The notes beneath the pieces were generated by a model. It saw only the letters and a program-made list of their open reading frames with translations, did no database searches and was not told where the DNA came from. A program made the translations under genes and the position numbers. 64,000 nt of DNA, taken from positions 62,001 through 126,000 of the forward strand of contig NZ_JBFNQN010000017.1 of assembly GCF_040796495.1 (NCBI RefSeq), in the 5' to 3' direction. Of this stretch, positions 33,896 to 42,696 are shown piece by piece. The first letter of the stretch is position 1. Every line of letters starts with the position of its first letter. Source of the DNA: Kineococcus endophyticus. Lineage in GTDB: Bacteria > Actinomycetota > Actinomycetes > Actinomycetales > Kineococcaceae.

Positions 33896-34522
33896 GTGAG
33901 CAGCACCACCTCCACCCGGCCCACCATCGGCGTCCTCGCGCTGCAGGGCGACGTCCGCGAGCACGTCGCCGCCCTCGAGGCCGGAGGCGCACGAGCCGTC
34001 ACCGTCCGCCGCCCGTCCGAACTGGCCGCCGTCGACGGGCTCGTGCTCCCTGGCGGGGAGTCCACCACCATCGACCGGCTGCTGCGGGTCTTCGAGCTGC
34101 GCGACGACCTGCGCGCGCGCATCGCGGACGGCCTGCCCGTGTACGGCTCCTGCGCCGGGATGATCCTGCTGGCCGACCGCCTGCTCGACGGGGCGCAGGG
34201 CCAGGAGACCCTCGGCGGCCTCGACGTCACCGTGCGCCGCAACGCCTTCGGCCGCCAGGTGGACTCCTGGGAGGAGCACCTGCCCCTGACCGGCGTCACC
34301 GACGGCGGCTCGCCCGTGGACGCGGTCTTCATCCGCGCCCCGTGGGTCGAGGAGGCCGGACCGGACGTGCAGGTGCTCGGCCGGGTGGGCTCCGGGCCCG
34401 CCGCGGGTAGGATCGTCGCCGTGCGGCAGGGCGCTCTGCTGGCCACGGCCTTCCACCCGGAGATCACCGGGGACGACCGGGTGCACCGCCACTTCGTGGC
34501 GATGGTGCAGGAGCGGGACTGA
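33896..34522 (+). CDS. pdxT: Pyridoxal 5'-phosphate synthase glutaminase subunit PdxT
   Basis: A 208-residue class I glutaminase that feeds ammonia to PdxS. The nucleophile is Cys86 in [13 protein letters not shown]. The conserved start [19 protein letters not shown], the [13 protein letters not shown] loop and the C-terminal His-Glu of TAFHPEIT complete the site. Separation from pdxS by two genes is unusual but also occurs in mycobacteria. yebC follows 43 bases later. Confidence 0.97.
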   Translation: MSSTTSTRPTIGVLALQGDVREHVAALEAGGARAVTVRRPSELAAVDGLVLPGGESTTIDRLLRVFELRDDLRARIADGLPVYGSCAGMILLADRLLDGAQGQETLGGLDVTVRRNAFGRQVDSWEEHLPLTGVTDGGSPVDAVFIRAPWVEEAGPDVQVLGRVGSGPAAGRIVAVRQGALLATAFHPEITGDDRVHRHFVAMVQERD

Positions 34523-34565
34523 GGCACACCTTTTCGAGCAGTTCGAGCGAGGCGGAGGGAACCAC

Positions 34566-35327
34566 ATGTCCGGCCACTCCAAGTGGGCGACGACGAAGCA
34601 CAAGAAGGCCGTCGTCGACGCCAAGCGCGCCAAGAGCTTCGCTCGCCTCATCAAGAACATCGAGGTCGCGGCGCGCACGGGTGGCGGTGACCCGGCCGGC
34701 AACCCGACGCTCTACGACGCCATCCAGAAGGCGAAGAAGACGTCGGTGCCCGCCGACAACATCGACCGCGCCGTCAAGCGCGGGTCCGGGGCCGAAGCCG
34801 GCGGTGCCGACTGGCAGACGATCATGTACGAGGGCTACGGCCCCAACGGCGTCGCGCTGCTCGTCGAGTGCCTGACGGACAACAAGAACCGGGCCGCCAT
34901 GGAGGTCCGGACGGCGATGACGCGCAACGGCGGCTCGATGGCCGACCCCGGCAGCGTCTCGTACATGTTCAGCCGCAAGGGCGTCGTCGTCATCGGCAAG
35001 GAGGGGACCGACCTCAGCGAGGACGACGTCCTCCTCGCGGTCCTCGAGGCCGGCGCCGAGGAGGTCACCGACCAGGGCGACACCTTCGAGGTCGTCTGCG
35101 AGGCCACCGACCTCGTGGCGGTGCGCGAGGCGCTGCAGGCGGCGGGGATCGACTACGACTCGGCCGAGAACAGCTTCGTCCCCAGCGTCCAGGTGCCGCT
35201 GGACGCCGACGGAGCCACGAAGGTGTTCAAGCTCATCGACGTCCTCGACGACTGCGACGACGTGCAGAACGTCTTCGCCAACTACGACGTCTCCGACGAC
35301 GTCATGGCGGCCCTCGAGGACGCCTGA
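34566..35327 (+). CDS. yebC: YebC/PmpR-family protein
   Basis: A 253-residue protein with the typical start [20 protein letters not shown] and the segments [14 protein letters not shown] and [19 protein letters not shown]. Family members act as transcription regulators or as translation factors that relieve ribosome stalling; YebC in some bacteria helps at polyproline. ATG start with GGAGGG ten bases upstream. It lies directly before ruvC in the conserved actinobacterial order. Confidence 0.96.
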   Translation: MSGHSKWATTKHKKAVVDAKRAKSFARLIKNIEVAARTGGGDPAGNPTLYDAIQKAKKTSVPADNIDRAVKRGSGAEAGGADWQTIMYEGYGPNGVALLVECLTDNKNRAAMEVRTAMTRNGGSMADPGSVSYMFSRKGVVVIGKEGTDLSEDDVLLAVLEAGAEEVTDQGDTFEVVCEATDLVAVREALQAAGIDYDSAENSFVPSVQVPLDADGATKVFKLIDVLDDCDDVQNVFANYDVSDDVMAALEDA

Positions 35328-35350
35328 CACTCCGTCCCGCAGCACCTCAC

Positions 35351-35385
35351 GGCCCCCACGATCACTCCGTGCGATCGTGGGGGCC
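35351..35385 (+). terminator. Perfect 13-bp hairpin between yebC and ruvC
   Basis: GGCCCCCACGATC at 35351-35363 pairs fully with 35373-35385 around a 9-base loop. It can end the yebC transcript. Its right arm runs to the base before the GTG I assign to ruvC, so in a read-through RNA it would also lie against the ruvC initiation site. Confidence 0.75.
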
Positions 35386-36006
35386 GTGCGCGTGCTGGCG
35401 GTGGACCCGGGCCTGACCCGGTGCGGGATCGGGGTGGTCGACGCCGTCCGCACGGGCCGGCGGGCCGCCATGGTCGGCGTCGGCGTCGTCCGGACGCCCG
35501 CCACCGACCCCGTCGAGTCCCGGTTGCTCGCGATCAGCGAGGGGCTCGAGACCTGGCTGGACGCCCACCGCCCGGACGTCGTCGCCGTCGAGCGCGTCTT
35601 CGCCCAGGCCAACGTCCGCTCGGTCATGGGGACCGCCCAGGCGGCGGGGCTCGTGCTCGTCGCGGCCGCCCGCCGCGGGCTGCCCGTCGCGATGCACACG
35701 CCGAGCGAGGTCAAGGCGGCGGTCACCGGGGACGGCCGGGCCGAGAAGGAGCAGGTGACGACGATGGTCACCCGCATCCTCGGCCTCGACAGCCCCCCGC
35801 GACCGGCCGACGCCGCCGACGCCCTGGCCCTGGCCCTGTGCCACCTGTGGCGGGGTGGGGCGACCTCCCGGCTGGAGGCCGCCGCGCACTCCGCCCTCGT
35901 GACGGGCCGGCGGAACGCCTACGCCGAAGCGGAAGCTCAGGCGAGGCGCTCGCGCACGAAGCTCGTCGTGCGCTCCCAGGCCAGCTCGGCGGACTCGCGC
36001 CGGTAG
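35386..36006 (+). CDS. ruvC: Holliday junction resolvase RuvC
   Basis: A 206-residue RNase H-fold endonuclease that resolves Holliday junctions with RuvAB. The acidic residues are in [27 protein letters not shown] and [14 protein letters not shown]. The GTG at 35386 aligns with the known mycobacterial start (MRV..VDPG); GTG 35377 would add three residues but lies within the hairpin. The protein is about 20 residues longer than the mycobacterial one, and this tail overlaps the convergent dienelactone hydrolase gene by 70 bases. Confidence 0.94.
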   Translation: MRVLAVDPGLTRCGIGVVDAVRTGRRAAMVGVGVVRTPATDPVESRLLAISEGLETWLDAHRPDVVAVERVFAQANVRSVMGTAQAAGLVLVAAARRGLPVAMHTPSEVKAAVTGDGRAEKEQVTTMVTRILGLDSPPRPADAADALALALCHLWRGGATSRLEAAAHSALVTGRRNAYAEAEAQARRSRTKLVVRSQASSADSRR

Positions 36007-36641
36007 TTGGGGCGCTCGTCGTTGTAGAAGGCGTGCGGCGCGGGGTACTCGTGCAGCGTCACGTCCACCCCCGCTTGCTCGCGGATGCGCTCCGCCGTCG
36101 CACGGACGGCGTCCAGCGGCACCGAGGTGTCCTCCTCGCCGTAGTGGCCGAGGACGGCCGCGCGCAGGCCCGAGAAGTCGGTGTCCTCGCCCGGCAGCCC
36201 GTACCAGGGCACGGCCGCGCCGACCCGCTCGCCCTGCTGGGCCGCGAGGCGCAGGACGAAGCCACCGCCCATGCAGAAGCCGACCGCGCCCACGGTCGAG
36301 GACGTGACCTCGGGCCGGTCCAGCAGGTAGGTCACGGCGCCGGCGAGGTCCTGGGCGGCCTGCTCGGCCGGCAGGTCCGTCATGAGCTGCGCGGCTTCGG
36401 CGGAGTCGTGGGTCGTGCGGCCGCCGTAGAGGTCGGGGGCCAGGGCGACGAAGCCCTCGCGGGCGAAGCGGTCGACGATGGCTGCGATGTGGTCGGTCAG
36501 GCCCCACCACTCCTGGATGACGATGACGCCGGGGCCGCTGCCGGACTCCGGGACGCGCAGGTAGCCGTGCGCGTGGCCCGACTCCGTGGCGCTGTCGAAG
36601 GTGACGTTCTGGAGGGCGTTCTCGTTCTGCTCGTGGCTCAC
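35937..36641 (-). CDS. Dienelactone hydrolase-family protein
   Basis: A 234-residue alpha/beta hydrolase. The nucleophile Cys is in [11 protein letters not shown], the Asp in [11 protein letters not shown] and the His in [21 protein letters not shown] is the oxyanion region. Enzymes of this family open dienelactones from aromatic degradation, but many act on other esters; no aromatic pathway genes are nearby. It interrupts the ruvC-ruvA-ruvB run on the opposite strand. Start GTG 36641, with its promoter facing that of ruvA. Confidence 0.92.
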   Translation of the reverse strand: MSHEQNENALQNVTFDSATESGHAHGYLRVPESGSGPGVIVIQEWWGLTDHIAAIVDRFAREGFVALAPDLYGGRTTHDSAEAAQLMTDLPAEQAAQDLAGAVTYLLDRPEVTSSTVGAVGFCMGGGFVLRLAAQQGERVGAAVPWYGLPGEDTDFSGLRAAVLGHYGEEDTSVPLDAVRATAERIREQAGVDVTLHEYPAPHAFYNDERPNYRRESAELAWERTTSFVRERLA

Positions 36642-36691
36642 GGCAGCACTCTGCACCGGCGTGCCGGGTCCGTCGTGTCGGAGGGTCCGTC

Positions 36692-36726
36692 TAGCGTCTC
36701 GTACTGGAGCCGGCGCCCTGCGCCGG
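36692..36726 (+). promoter_or_regulatory. ruvA promoter (-10 box) and small leader hairpin
   Basis: TAGCGT at 36692-36697 is a likely -10 box. In the leader, CCGGCGC at 36710-36716 pairs with 36720-36726 over a 3-base loop, 27 bases before the ruvA start. The separate promoter fits the insertion of the dienelactone hydrolase gene between ruvC and ruvA. Confidence 0.4.
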
Positions 36727-36753
36727 AGTGTTCGTCTCGGGTCTGGAGGTCGT

Positions 36754-37368
36754 GTGATCGCGTCGGTGCGCGGGCGGGTGCTCGCGGTGCGGCTGGACTC
36801 GGCGGTCGTCGAGGTGGGCGGTGTCGGGATGTTCGTCCTGGCCGCGCCGGCGACGCTCGCCGGGCTGCGGGTCGGCGAGGAGGCGCTGCTGCACACGACG
36901 CTCGTGGTGCGCGAGGACTCCTTGACGCTGTTCGGCTTCGCCGACGCCGACGAGAAGGAGGTCTTCGAGATCGTCCAGACCGCCTCCGGGGTGGGTCCGA
37001 AGATGGCCCTGGCGATGCTCGCCGTGCACCGGCCCGACGGGATCCGGTCCGCCGTCGCCGCCGACGACCACGCCGCCCTCGTGCGCGTCCCCGGCATCGG
37101 CAAGAAGACCGCGCAGCGCATCTGCCTGGAGCTGGGGGACCGGCTCGGCCCGCCCGCGGGTGCTCCGGCCCCCGCTCCCGTCGTCGGTGGGGGCGACCCC
37201 CGCAAGGACAAGGTCGTCGAGGCGCTCGTCGGGCTCGGGTACCCGGTCAAGCAGGCCGGGGACGCCGTGGACGCCGTGCTCTCGGACGATCCCGACGGCA
37301 CCGCGGCGGACGCCGACGTGCCCGGTGCGCTGCGCGCGGCCCTGCGCCACCTGTCGGGTCGCGGATGA
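36754..37368 (+). CDS. ruvA: Holliday junction DNA helicase subunit RuvA
   Basis: A 204-residue protein that binds the four-way junction as a tetramer and loads RuvB. Domain I starts with [22 protein letters not shown]. Two helix-hairpin-helix segments are seen in [14 protein letters not shown] and [17 protein letters not shown], and the C-terminal RuvB-binding domain in [20 protein letters not shown] start with CTGGAGG upstream. It overlaps ruvB by 4 bases. Confidence 0.97.
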   Translation: MIASVRGRVLAVRLDSAVVEVGGVGMFVLAAPATLAGLRVGEEALLHTTLVVREDSLTLFGFADADEKEVFEIVQTASGVGPKMALAMLAVHRPDGIRSAVAADDHAALVRVPGIGKKTAQRICLELGDRLGPPAGAPAPAPVVGGGDPRKDKVVEALVGLGYPVKQAGDAVDAVLSDDPDGTAADADVPGALRAALRHLSGRG

Positions 37369-38453
37369 GCGACCGGCTGGTGACCACGGGTGCGGACGAG
37401 CGGGAACGGGCCGCCGAGTCGGCCCTGCGCCCGCACGGCCTCGACGAGTTCGTCGGGCAGAAGGTCGTCCGCGAGCAGCTCTCGCTCGTCCTGGACGCAG
37501 CCAAGGCGCGTCAGGCGCCGAGCGACCACGTCCTGTTCTCCGGGCCCCCCGGTCTGGGCAAGACGACGCTGGCGATGATCGTCGCCTCCGAGATGGGCGC
37601 CCCGCTGCGCCAGTCCAGCGGTCCGGCCATCCAGCACGCGGGGGACCTCGCGGCCGTCCTCAGCTCCCTCGACGAGGGGGAGGTCCTCTTCCTCGACGAG
37701 ATCCACCGGATGGCACGTCCGGCCGAGGAGATGCTCTACATCGCGATGGAGGACTTCCGCGTCGACGTCGTCGTCGGCAAGGGCGCGGGGGCGACGGCCA
37801 TCCCGCTGGAGCTGCCGAAGTTCACCCTCGTCGGGGCCACGACGAGGGCCGGGCTGCTGCCCGCCCCGTTGCGGGACCGGTTCGGCTTCACGGGCTACCT
37901 CGACTTCTACACGCCCGAGGAGCTCGTGCAGGTGCTGCGGCGCAGCGCTTCCCTGCTGGGCGTGCAATTGACGGCCGAGGGCGCGGCCGAGATCGGCGGC
38001 CGGTCCCGGGGGACGCCCCGCATCGCCAACCGCCTCCTGCGACGGGTGCGGGACTGGGCCCAGGTCCGCGGGTCCGGCATCGTCGACCGCAACGCGGCCC
38101 GTGCGGCGCTGGAGGTCTACGAGGTCGACGAGCGCGGGCTCGACCGGCTCGACCGCGCCGTCCTCGACGCGCTGTGCCGCCGCTTCGGCGGCGGACCCGT
38201 CGGGCTGTCGACGCTGGCCGTCGTCGTGGGGGAGGAGGCCGAGACGGTCGAGACCGTCGCCGAGCCCTTCCTCGTGCGCGAGGGCCTGCTGGGGCGCACG
38301 CCGCGCGGGCGCATCGCCCTGCCCGACACGTGGGCGCACCTGGGGCTGACCCCGCCGCGCGACGCCCCCGTCGGCGCGGCCTGGCAGCTGCCCCTGGAGG
38401 ACGCTGTGGGCGACGCTCCCGGGAGTGCTGGGACGCAAGGGCCGACCGGGTGA
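37365..38453 (+). CDS. ruvB: Holliday junction branch migration ATPase RuvB
   Basis: A 362-residue AAA+ motor. Walker A is GPPGLGKTT at 60-68, Walker B LFLDEIHR at 109-115, and sensor [27 protein letters not shown] and the winged-helix end [17 protein letters not shown] are typical. Start ATG 37365 overlaps the ruvA stop. The C-terminus extends about 20 residues past the usual end with a Pro/Gly-rich tail. The following 159 bases to yajC hold only a candidate promoter. Confidence 0.98.
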   Translation: MSDRLVTTGADERERAAESALRPHGLDEFVGQKVVREQLSLVLDAAKARQAPSDHVLFSGPPGLGKTTLAMIVASEMGAPLRQSSGPAIQHAGDLAAVLSSLDEGEVLFLDEIHRMARPAEEMLYIAMEDFRVDVVVGKGAGATAIPLELPKFTLVGATTRAGLLPAPLRDRFGFTGYLDFYTPEELVQVLRRSASLLGVQLTAEGAAEIGGRSRGTPRIANRLLRRVRDWAQVRGSGIVDRNAARAALEVYEVDERGLDRLDRAVLDALCRRFGGGPVGLSTLAVVVGEEAETVETVAEPFLVREGLLGRTPRGRIALPDTWAHLGLTPPRDAPVGAAWQLPLEDAVGDAPGSAGTQGPTG

Positions 38454-38458
38454 ACCCC

Positions 38459-38464
38459 TAGACT
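38459..38464 (+). promoter_or_regulatory. -10 box for the yajC-secD-secF-apt run
   Basis: TAGACT lies 6 bases past the ruvB stop. It implies a leader of about 140 bases before yajC, in which I see no clear riboswitch. Confidence 0.4.
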
Positions 38465-38612
38465 GCCCGGGCGAGTCGGTCCCGCGCCGTGCTCCTGCCC
38501 CCGTCCCGCGGAACCCGGCAGGGGCCTGTGGCGTTGGGTCGGCCGAGTCGGCACAGGGCCGACACAGGTGCCGGTGAGTCGTCGATCCCACCGGTGCGGA
38601 GAGGTGTTTCCC

Positions 38613-38999
38613 GTGGGTGGTAGCAGCAGCTCGTTGTTCTTCCTGTTGATCATGGCCGCGCTGCTGGTCTTCATGTTCAGCCGGACGCGCAAGCAGCAGA
38701 AGGCCCAGCAGCAGATGCAGAACGACATCGGCCCGGGTGCGGAGGTCATGACGACCTCCGGCATGTTCGGGACGGTCGTCGAGCGCACGGCCGAGCACGT
38801 GGTCATCGAGATCGCTCCCGGCCTGCAGACCCGCTGGACGCCGCGCGCCGTGGCCCGCGTGGTCACCCCGGTGGCTCCCGTCGAGGAGGCTCCGCTGAGC
38901 GAGGCCGACCGCGCGCCGGACTCCCTCGAGGGGCTCGACCTGACCAAGCGCGACGGGGACACGCCCGGCGAGAGCGGAACCGGTACCCCTCGCGCATAG
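38613..38999 (+). CDS. yajC: Preprotein translocase subunit YajC
   Basis: A 128-residue single-pass membrane protein that associates with SecDF. The helix SLFFLLIMAALLVFMFS is followed by RTRKQQKAQQQMQNDIGPGAEV and VMTTSGMFGTVVE, the usual YajC pattern. An acidic tail of about 40 residues follows. The GTG at 38613 after GGAGAGG gives the normal short N-terminus; the upstream in-frame start at 38568 would add 15 residues that are not conserved-looking. Confidence 0.94.
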   Translation: MGGSSSSLFFLLIMAALLVFMFSRTRKQQKAQQQMQNDIGPGAEVMTTSGMFGTVVERTAEHVVIEIAPGLQTRWTPRAVARVVTPVAPVEEAPLSEADRAPDSLEGLDLTKRDGDTPGESGTGTPRA

Positions 39000-39099
39000 C
39001 GATTACTGGTATGACAGCAGTCGTCCACGAGCAGTGACAAGCTTGCGCTGACCGGGTGGTGGTCCCGCCACCCGGACGGCGCCTGTCCCGAGGTGTTGA

Positions 39100-41055
39100 G
39101 TGTCCAACGACCGGCCCACCGGCCCCCCACGCGTGCGCCGCGGCGCACCGATCCGTCGACCCCACCCCGGCCGCACCCTGGTGGCCCTGGTGCTCGTCGT
39201 CGTCGCCGTCTTCGCGGCGGTGGGGGCCGGTTCGATCTGGAGCTCGGCGAAGTGGTCGCCGGGTCTGGCGCTCGACCTCGAGGGCGGGACGCAGGTCGTC
39301 CTGACGCCGCGCTCGGCCACCGGTGGGGCCGTCCCCGCCGAGCAGGTGCAGCGGGCGGCGGAGATCATCCGCCAGCGCGTCGACGCCACGGGGCTGTCCG
39401 AGACCGAGGTGCAGGTCCAGGGCGGCCAGAACATCTCGGTCTCCATCCCCGGTGAGGCCACGCGCCAGCAGCTCGACCTCATCTCCCAGTCGGCGCAGCT
39501 GCGCATGCGCGTCGTGCTGGCCGCCGTCCCCGTGGAGCAAGCGCAGCAGCCCGTGCCGACCCCGAGCGCGACGCCGTCCGGCGAGGCCACCCCGGGAGCG
39601 ACCCCGTCCGGTGAGGCCACCCCGAGCGGCACGGCCAGCGGAGCGGCCACGACACCCGCGCCCACCCAGAGCGCCGACGGTGCGGCGGCGCCCGCCGCCC
39701 TGCAGGCGGCCACGACGCCGCCGGCGGAGCCGCAGGCGACGACGACCGCGCCGAGCCTGGCCGAGATCGCGACCCCGACCCCGACCCCGGGTCCGGGTCA
39801 GCCCACCGGGACGCCCACCGCCTCGCCCACCGACGCCAGCGACCAGGCGTGGCTGTCGATCCCCGACCTCGTGCAGCGCTTCCAGGCGCTCGACTGCTCC
39901 GACCCGGCCCAGCGGCAGGGCGGCATCGTCGACGACCCGGCCAAGGTGCTCGTGACGTGCGACCAGGACGGCGCGTACAAGTACGTCCTCGGCCCGGCCG
40001 AGCTCGAGGGCACCGACCTCGTCAGCGCCACCGCGGCCCAGGCCACGAACAACCAGGGCTTCACCACCGGGGCGTGGGTCGTCCGCATCAAGTTCGACGC
40101 CGCCGGTGCCGAGCGCTTCTCCGCGCTCACGACCCGCATCTCCACGCTCGAGTCGCCGCGCAACCAGTTCGCCGCCGTCCTGGACGGGCTCGTCGTCACG
40201 GCACCCACGGTGAACCAGCGCTTCGGCGCGGACGTCGACATCGAGGGCAACTTCACCCAGGCCTCCGCCGACGCGCTCGCCCAGCAGCTGCAGTTCGGTG
40301 CACTGCCGGTGTCCTTCACGGTGCAGACGGAGGAGCAGATCTCCGCGACGCTCGGGGCGGACCAGCTGCGCAACGGCCTCATCGCCGGCGTCGTCGGCCT
40401 CGTCCTCGTCGTCGCCTACATGCTCGTGCAGTACCGCGCCCTGGGCCTGGTGACGGTCGCCAGCCTGGTGCTGTCCGGGGCGCTGACCTACGGCGTCATC
40501 CTGCTGCTGAGCTGGCTGCAGGGCTTCCGCCTCAGCCTGGCCGGGGTGGCCGGCCTCATCGTGGCCATCGGCGTCACGGCGGACTCTTTCATCCTGTTCT
40601 TCGAACGCGTCCGCGACGAGATCCGCGACGGGCGCATCCTGTCCTCCGCGGTCGAGGCCGGTTGGCGCCGCGCCCGGCGGACGATCATCATCTCCGACGC
40701 GGTCAGCCTGCTGTCGGCCGTCGTCCTCTACATCCTCGCGGTGGGCAACGTCCGCGGGTTCGCCTACACCCTGGGCATCACGACGATCATCGACCTCGTC
40801 ATCGTCGTGCTGTTCACCCACCCCGTGGTCGCGGTCCTGGCGAAGACGAAGTTCTTCGGCGGCGGGCACAAGCTGTCCGGGTTCGACCCCGAGCACCTGG
40901 GGTCCGTCGTGGCCCGGCACGCCCTGCACCACGGCGAGCACCGGCCGACCGTCGCCGAACTGCGCCGGGCCGAGCGCGAGAAGGCCCGCAGCGGCGGGGG
41001 AGCGGGCGAGACACCCCGTGACGACCGGGACGACGCGAACGGGGACGAGTCCTGA
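39100..41055 (+). CDS. secD: Protein translocase subunit SecD with a large Pro/Thr/Ala insertion
   Basis: A 651-residue RND-type membrane protein that uses the proton gradient to assist Sec export. TM1 (LVALVLVVVAVFAAVGAG) is followed by LALDLEGGTQVVLTP and a P1 domain (AAEIIRQRVDATGLSETEV). A low-complexity insertion of about 100 residues, rich in Pro, Thr, Ala and Ser, spans residues about 147-247. Then come VVTAPTVNQRFGADVDIEGNFT (only in part conserved), five C-terminal helices and ITTIIDLVIVVLFTHPVV. Start GTG 39100. It overlaps secF by one base. Confidence 0.95.
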   Translation: MSNDRPTGPPRVRRGAPIRRPHPGRTLVALVLVVVAVFAAVGAGSIWSSAKWSPGLALDLEGGTQVVLTPRSATGGAVPAEQVQRAAEIIRQRVDATGLSETEVQVQGGQNISVSIPGEATRQQLDLISQSAQLRMRVVLAAVPVEQAQQPVPTPSATPSGEATPGATPSGEATPSGTASGAATTPAPTQSADGAAAPAALQAATTPPAEPQATTTAPSLAEIATPTPTPGPGQPTGTPTASPTDASDQAWLSIPDLVQRFQALDCSDPAQRQGGIVDDPAKVLVTCDQDGAYKYVLGPAELEGTDLVSATAAQATNNQGFTTGAWVVRIKFDAAGAERFSALTTRISTLESPRNQFAAVLDGLVVTAPTVNQRFGADVDIEGNFTQASADALAQQLQFGALPVSFTVQTEEQISATLGADQLRNGLIAGVVGLVLVVAYMLVQYRALGLVTVASLVLSGALTYGVILLLSWLQGFRLSLAGVAGLIVAIGVTADSFILFFERVRDEIRDGRILSSAVEAGWRRARRTIIISDAVSLLSAVVLYILAVGNVRGFAYTLGITTIIDLVIVVLFTHPVVAVLAKTKFFGGGHKLSGFDPEHLGSVVARHALHHGEHRPTVAELRRAEREKARSGGGAGETPRDDRDDANGDES

Positions 41056-42053
41056 TGGGCATGGCAGAACTGGGCAACCGGCTCTACACCGGTGAGTCCT
41101 CCTTCGACTTCGTGGGCCGCAAGAAGCTGTGGTTCCTCATCGCCGCAGCCCTCGTGCTGGTCTCGGCGGTGCTGCTGTGGAAGCCGGGCCTGACGTTCGG
41201 CATCGAGTTCGAGGGCGGGTCGGAGTTCCGCGTCAGCGGCTCGGCGAACCAGGACGCGGCCCGCGAGGCCGTCGAGGCCGTGCTGCCCGGGACGGTGCCG
41301 ACCGTCACGAGCGTCGGTCAGGACGGTGTCCGGGTGCAGACGGAGGCGCTCTCCTCCGGCCAGCTGGACGCGGTCAAGGGCGAACTGGTCCAGCGGATGG
41401 ACGTCCCGGCGAGCGAGGTGACCTCCTCGAGCATCGGTCCGAGCTGGGGCGCCGACGTCACGAACAAGGCCGTCACGGGTCTGATCGTGTTCCTCGTCCT
41501 CGTCTCGATCGTCATGACGCTGTACTTCCGCGCCTGGACGATGGCGCTCGCCTCGCTCGTCGCGCTGTTCCACGACCTCGTCATCACCGCCGGCGTCTAC
41601 GCGGCCGTCGGCTTCGAGGTGACGCCGGCCTCCGTCATCGGGTTCCTGACGATCCTGGGGTACTCGCTCTACGACACCGTCGTGGTCTTCGACAAAGTGC
41701 GCGAGAACACGACCGAGGCGTTCCTCAAGCGGGACCGGTCGTTCTCGCAGGCCGCCAACCTGGCGATCAACCAGACCGTCGTCCGGTCGGTCAACACGAC
41801 GGTCGTCGCGCTGCTGCCCGTCGCGGCGATCCTCTTCATCGGGGACCTGCTGCTCGGGGCCGGCACGCTGCGGGACATCAGCCTCGCGCTGTTCGTCGGG
41901 ATGCTCGTGGGCGCGTACTCCTCGATCTTCGTGGCGACGCCGCTGCTCGTCGTGCTCCGCGGCCGCGAGGCCCGCGTCAAGGAACTCGACGCGGCGGCGA
42001 CCGGCCCGGCCCGCACCGAGGACACCGTCGCTGCCGCGGAGCCGCAGGCGTGA
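41055..42053 (+). CDS. secF: Protein translocase subunit SecF
   Basis: A 332-residue partner of SecD with six membrane helices. The start FDFVGRKKLWFLIAAALVLV leads to LTFGIEFEGGSEFRV. The family signatures are SVIGFLTILGYSLYDTVVVFD, RVRSVNTTVV-like TVVRSVNTTVVALLPVAAI and VGAYSSIFVATPLLV. Start ATG 41055 overlaps the secD stop (TGATG); the next ATG two codons on is also possible. A polar tail of about 30 residues ends the protein, which overlaps apt by 4 bases. Confidence 0.97.
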   Translation: MGMAELGNRLYTGESSFDFVGRKKLWFLIAAALVLVSAVLLWKPGLTFGIEFEGGSEFRVSGSANQDAAREAVEAVLPGTVPTVTSVGQDGVRVQTEALSSGQLDAVKGELVQRMDVPASEVTSSSIGPSWGADVTNKAVTGLIVFLVLVSIVMTLYFRAWTMALASLVALFHDLVITAGVYAAVGFEVTPASVIGFLTILGYSLYDTVVVFDKVRENTTEAFLKRDRSFSQAANLAINQTVVRSVNTTVVALLPVAAILFIGDLLLGAGTLRDISLALFVGMLVGAYSSIFVATPLLVVLRGREARVKELDAAATGPARTEDTVAAAEPQA

Positions 42054-42607
42054 CCCTGCACCTGCCCGACGAGACCGCCGCCCGCACCGCCGAGCTCGTC
42101 GTCCGAGGGTTCCGCGACGTCCCGGACTTCCCCGAGCCCGGGGTCGTCTTCAAGGACATCACCCCGTTGCTGGCGGACCCGGCGGCGTTCGGGGCGGTCA
42201 CGCGCGTCCTCGCCGACCTCGCGACGGCGACGGGGGCTGACGCCGTGGCCGGCATCGAGGCCCGGGGCTTCATGCTCGCCGCCCCGGCCGCCGAGCGGGC
42301 CGGTGTCGGGTTCTGGCCGGTGCGCAAGGCGGGCAAGCTGCCGCCGCCCGTGCTGCGCCGCGACTACGCCCTGGAGTACGGCAGCGCCTCCCTGGAGCTG
42401 GCCGCCTCGGCCGTGCGGCCGGGGGCCAGGGTCCTCGTCGTCGACGACGTCCTCGCCACGGGCGGGACGGCGCGGGCGGCCTGCGAACTCCTCGAGGAGG
42501 CCGGCGCGCACGTCGTCGGTCTCGTCGTCCTCCTGGAGCTGGCGTTCCTGAACGGCCGGGCGGGGCTGGGGGACCGGGCCGTCGTGGCCCTGCACACCCA
42601 GGACTGA
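42050..42607 (+). CDS. apt: Adenine phosphoribosyltransferase
   Basis: A 185-residue type I phosphoribosyltransferase that salvages adenine to AMP with PRPP. It shows VPDFPEPGVVFKDITPLL, IEARGFMLAAP, PVRKAGKLPPPVLRRDY (ending in the usual YxLEYG) and the PRPP loop VLVVDDVLATGGTARA. The GTG start overlaps the secF stop by 4 bases. The order secD-secF-apt-rel is conserved in actinobacteria. Confidence 0.97.
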   Translation: MTLHLPDETAARTAELVVRGFRDVPDFPEPGVVFKDITPLLADPAAFGAVTRVLADLATATGADAVAGIEARGFMLAAPAAERAGVGFWPVRKAGKLPPPVLRRDYALEYGSASLELAASAVRPGARVLVVDDVLATGGTARAACELLEEAGAHVVGLVVLLELAFLNGRAGLGDRAVVALHTQD

Positions 42608-42663
42608 GGAACCGGGCGCCCGGCGGACCGGTGAGGTGGCGCACGGGGCACCCGGGCCCGACC

Positions 42664-42669
42664 TAGACT
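42664..42669 (+). promoter_or_regulatory. -10 box for rel
   Basis: TAGACT lies 27 bases before the ATG, leaving a short leader that contains the GGAGGA ribosome site. Confidence 0.5.
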
Positions 42670-42696
42670 GGACGTCCGGACGACACGGAGGACGCC

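Noticed and set aside
35937-38798. A 953-codon minus-strand frame over ruvA and ruvB
   Set aside because: Only its last 234 codons are a real gene (dienelactone hydrolase); the rest mirrors ruvAB.
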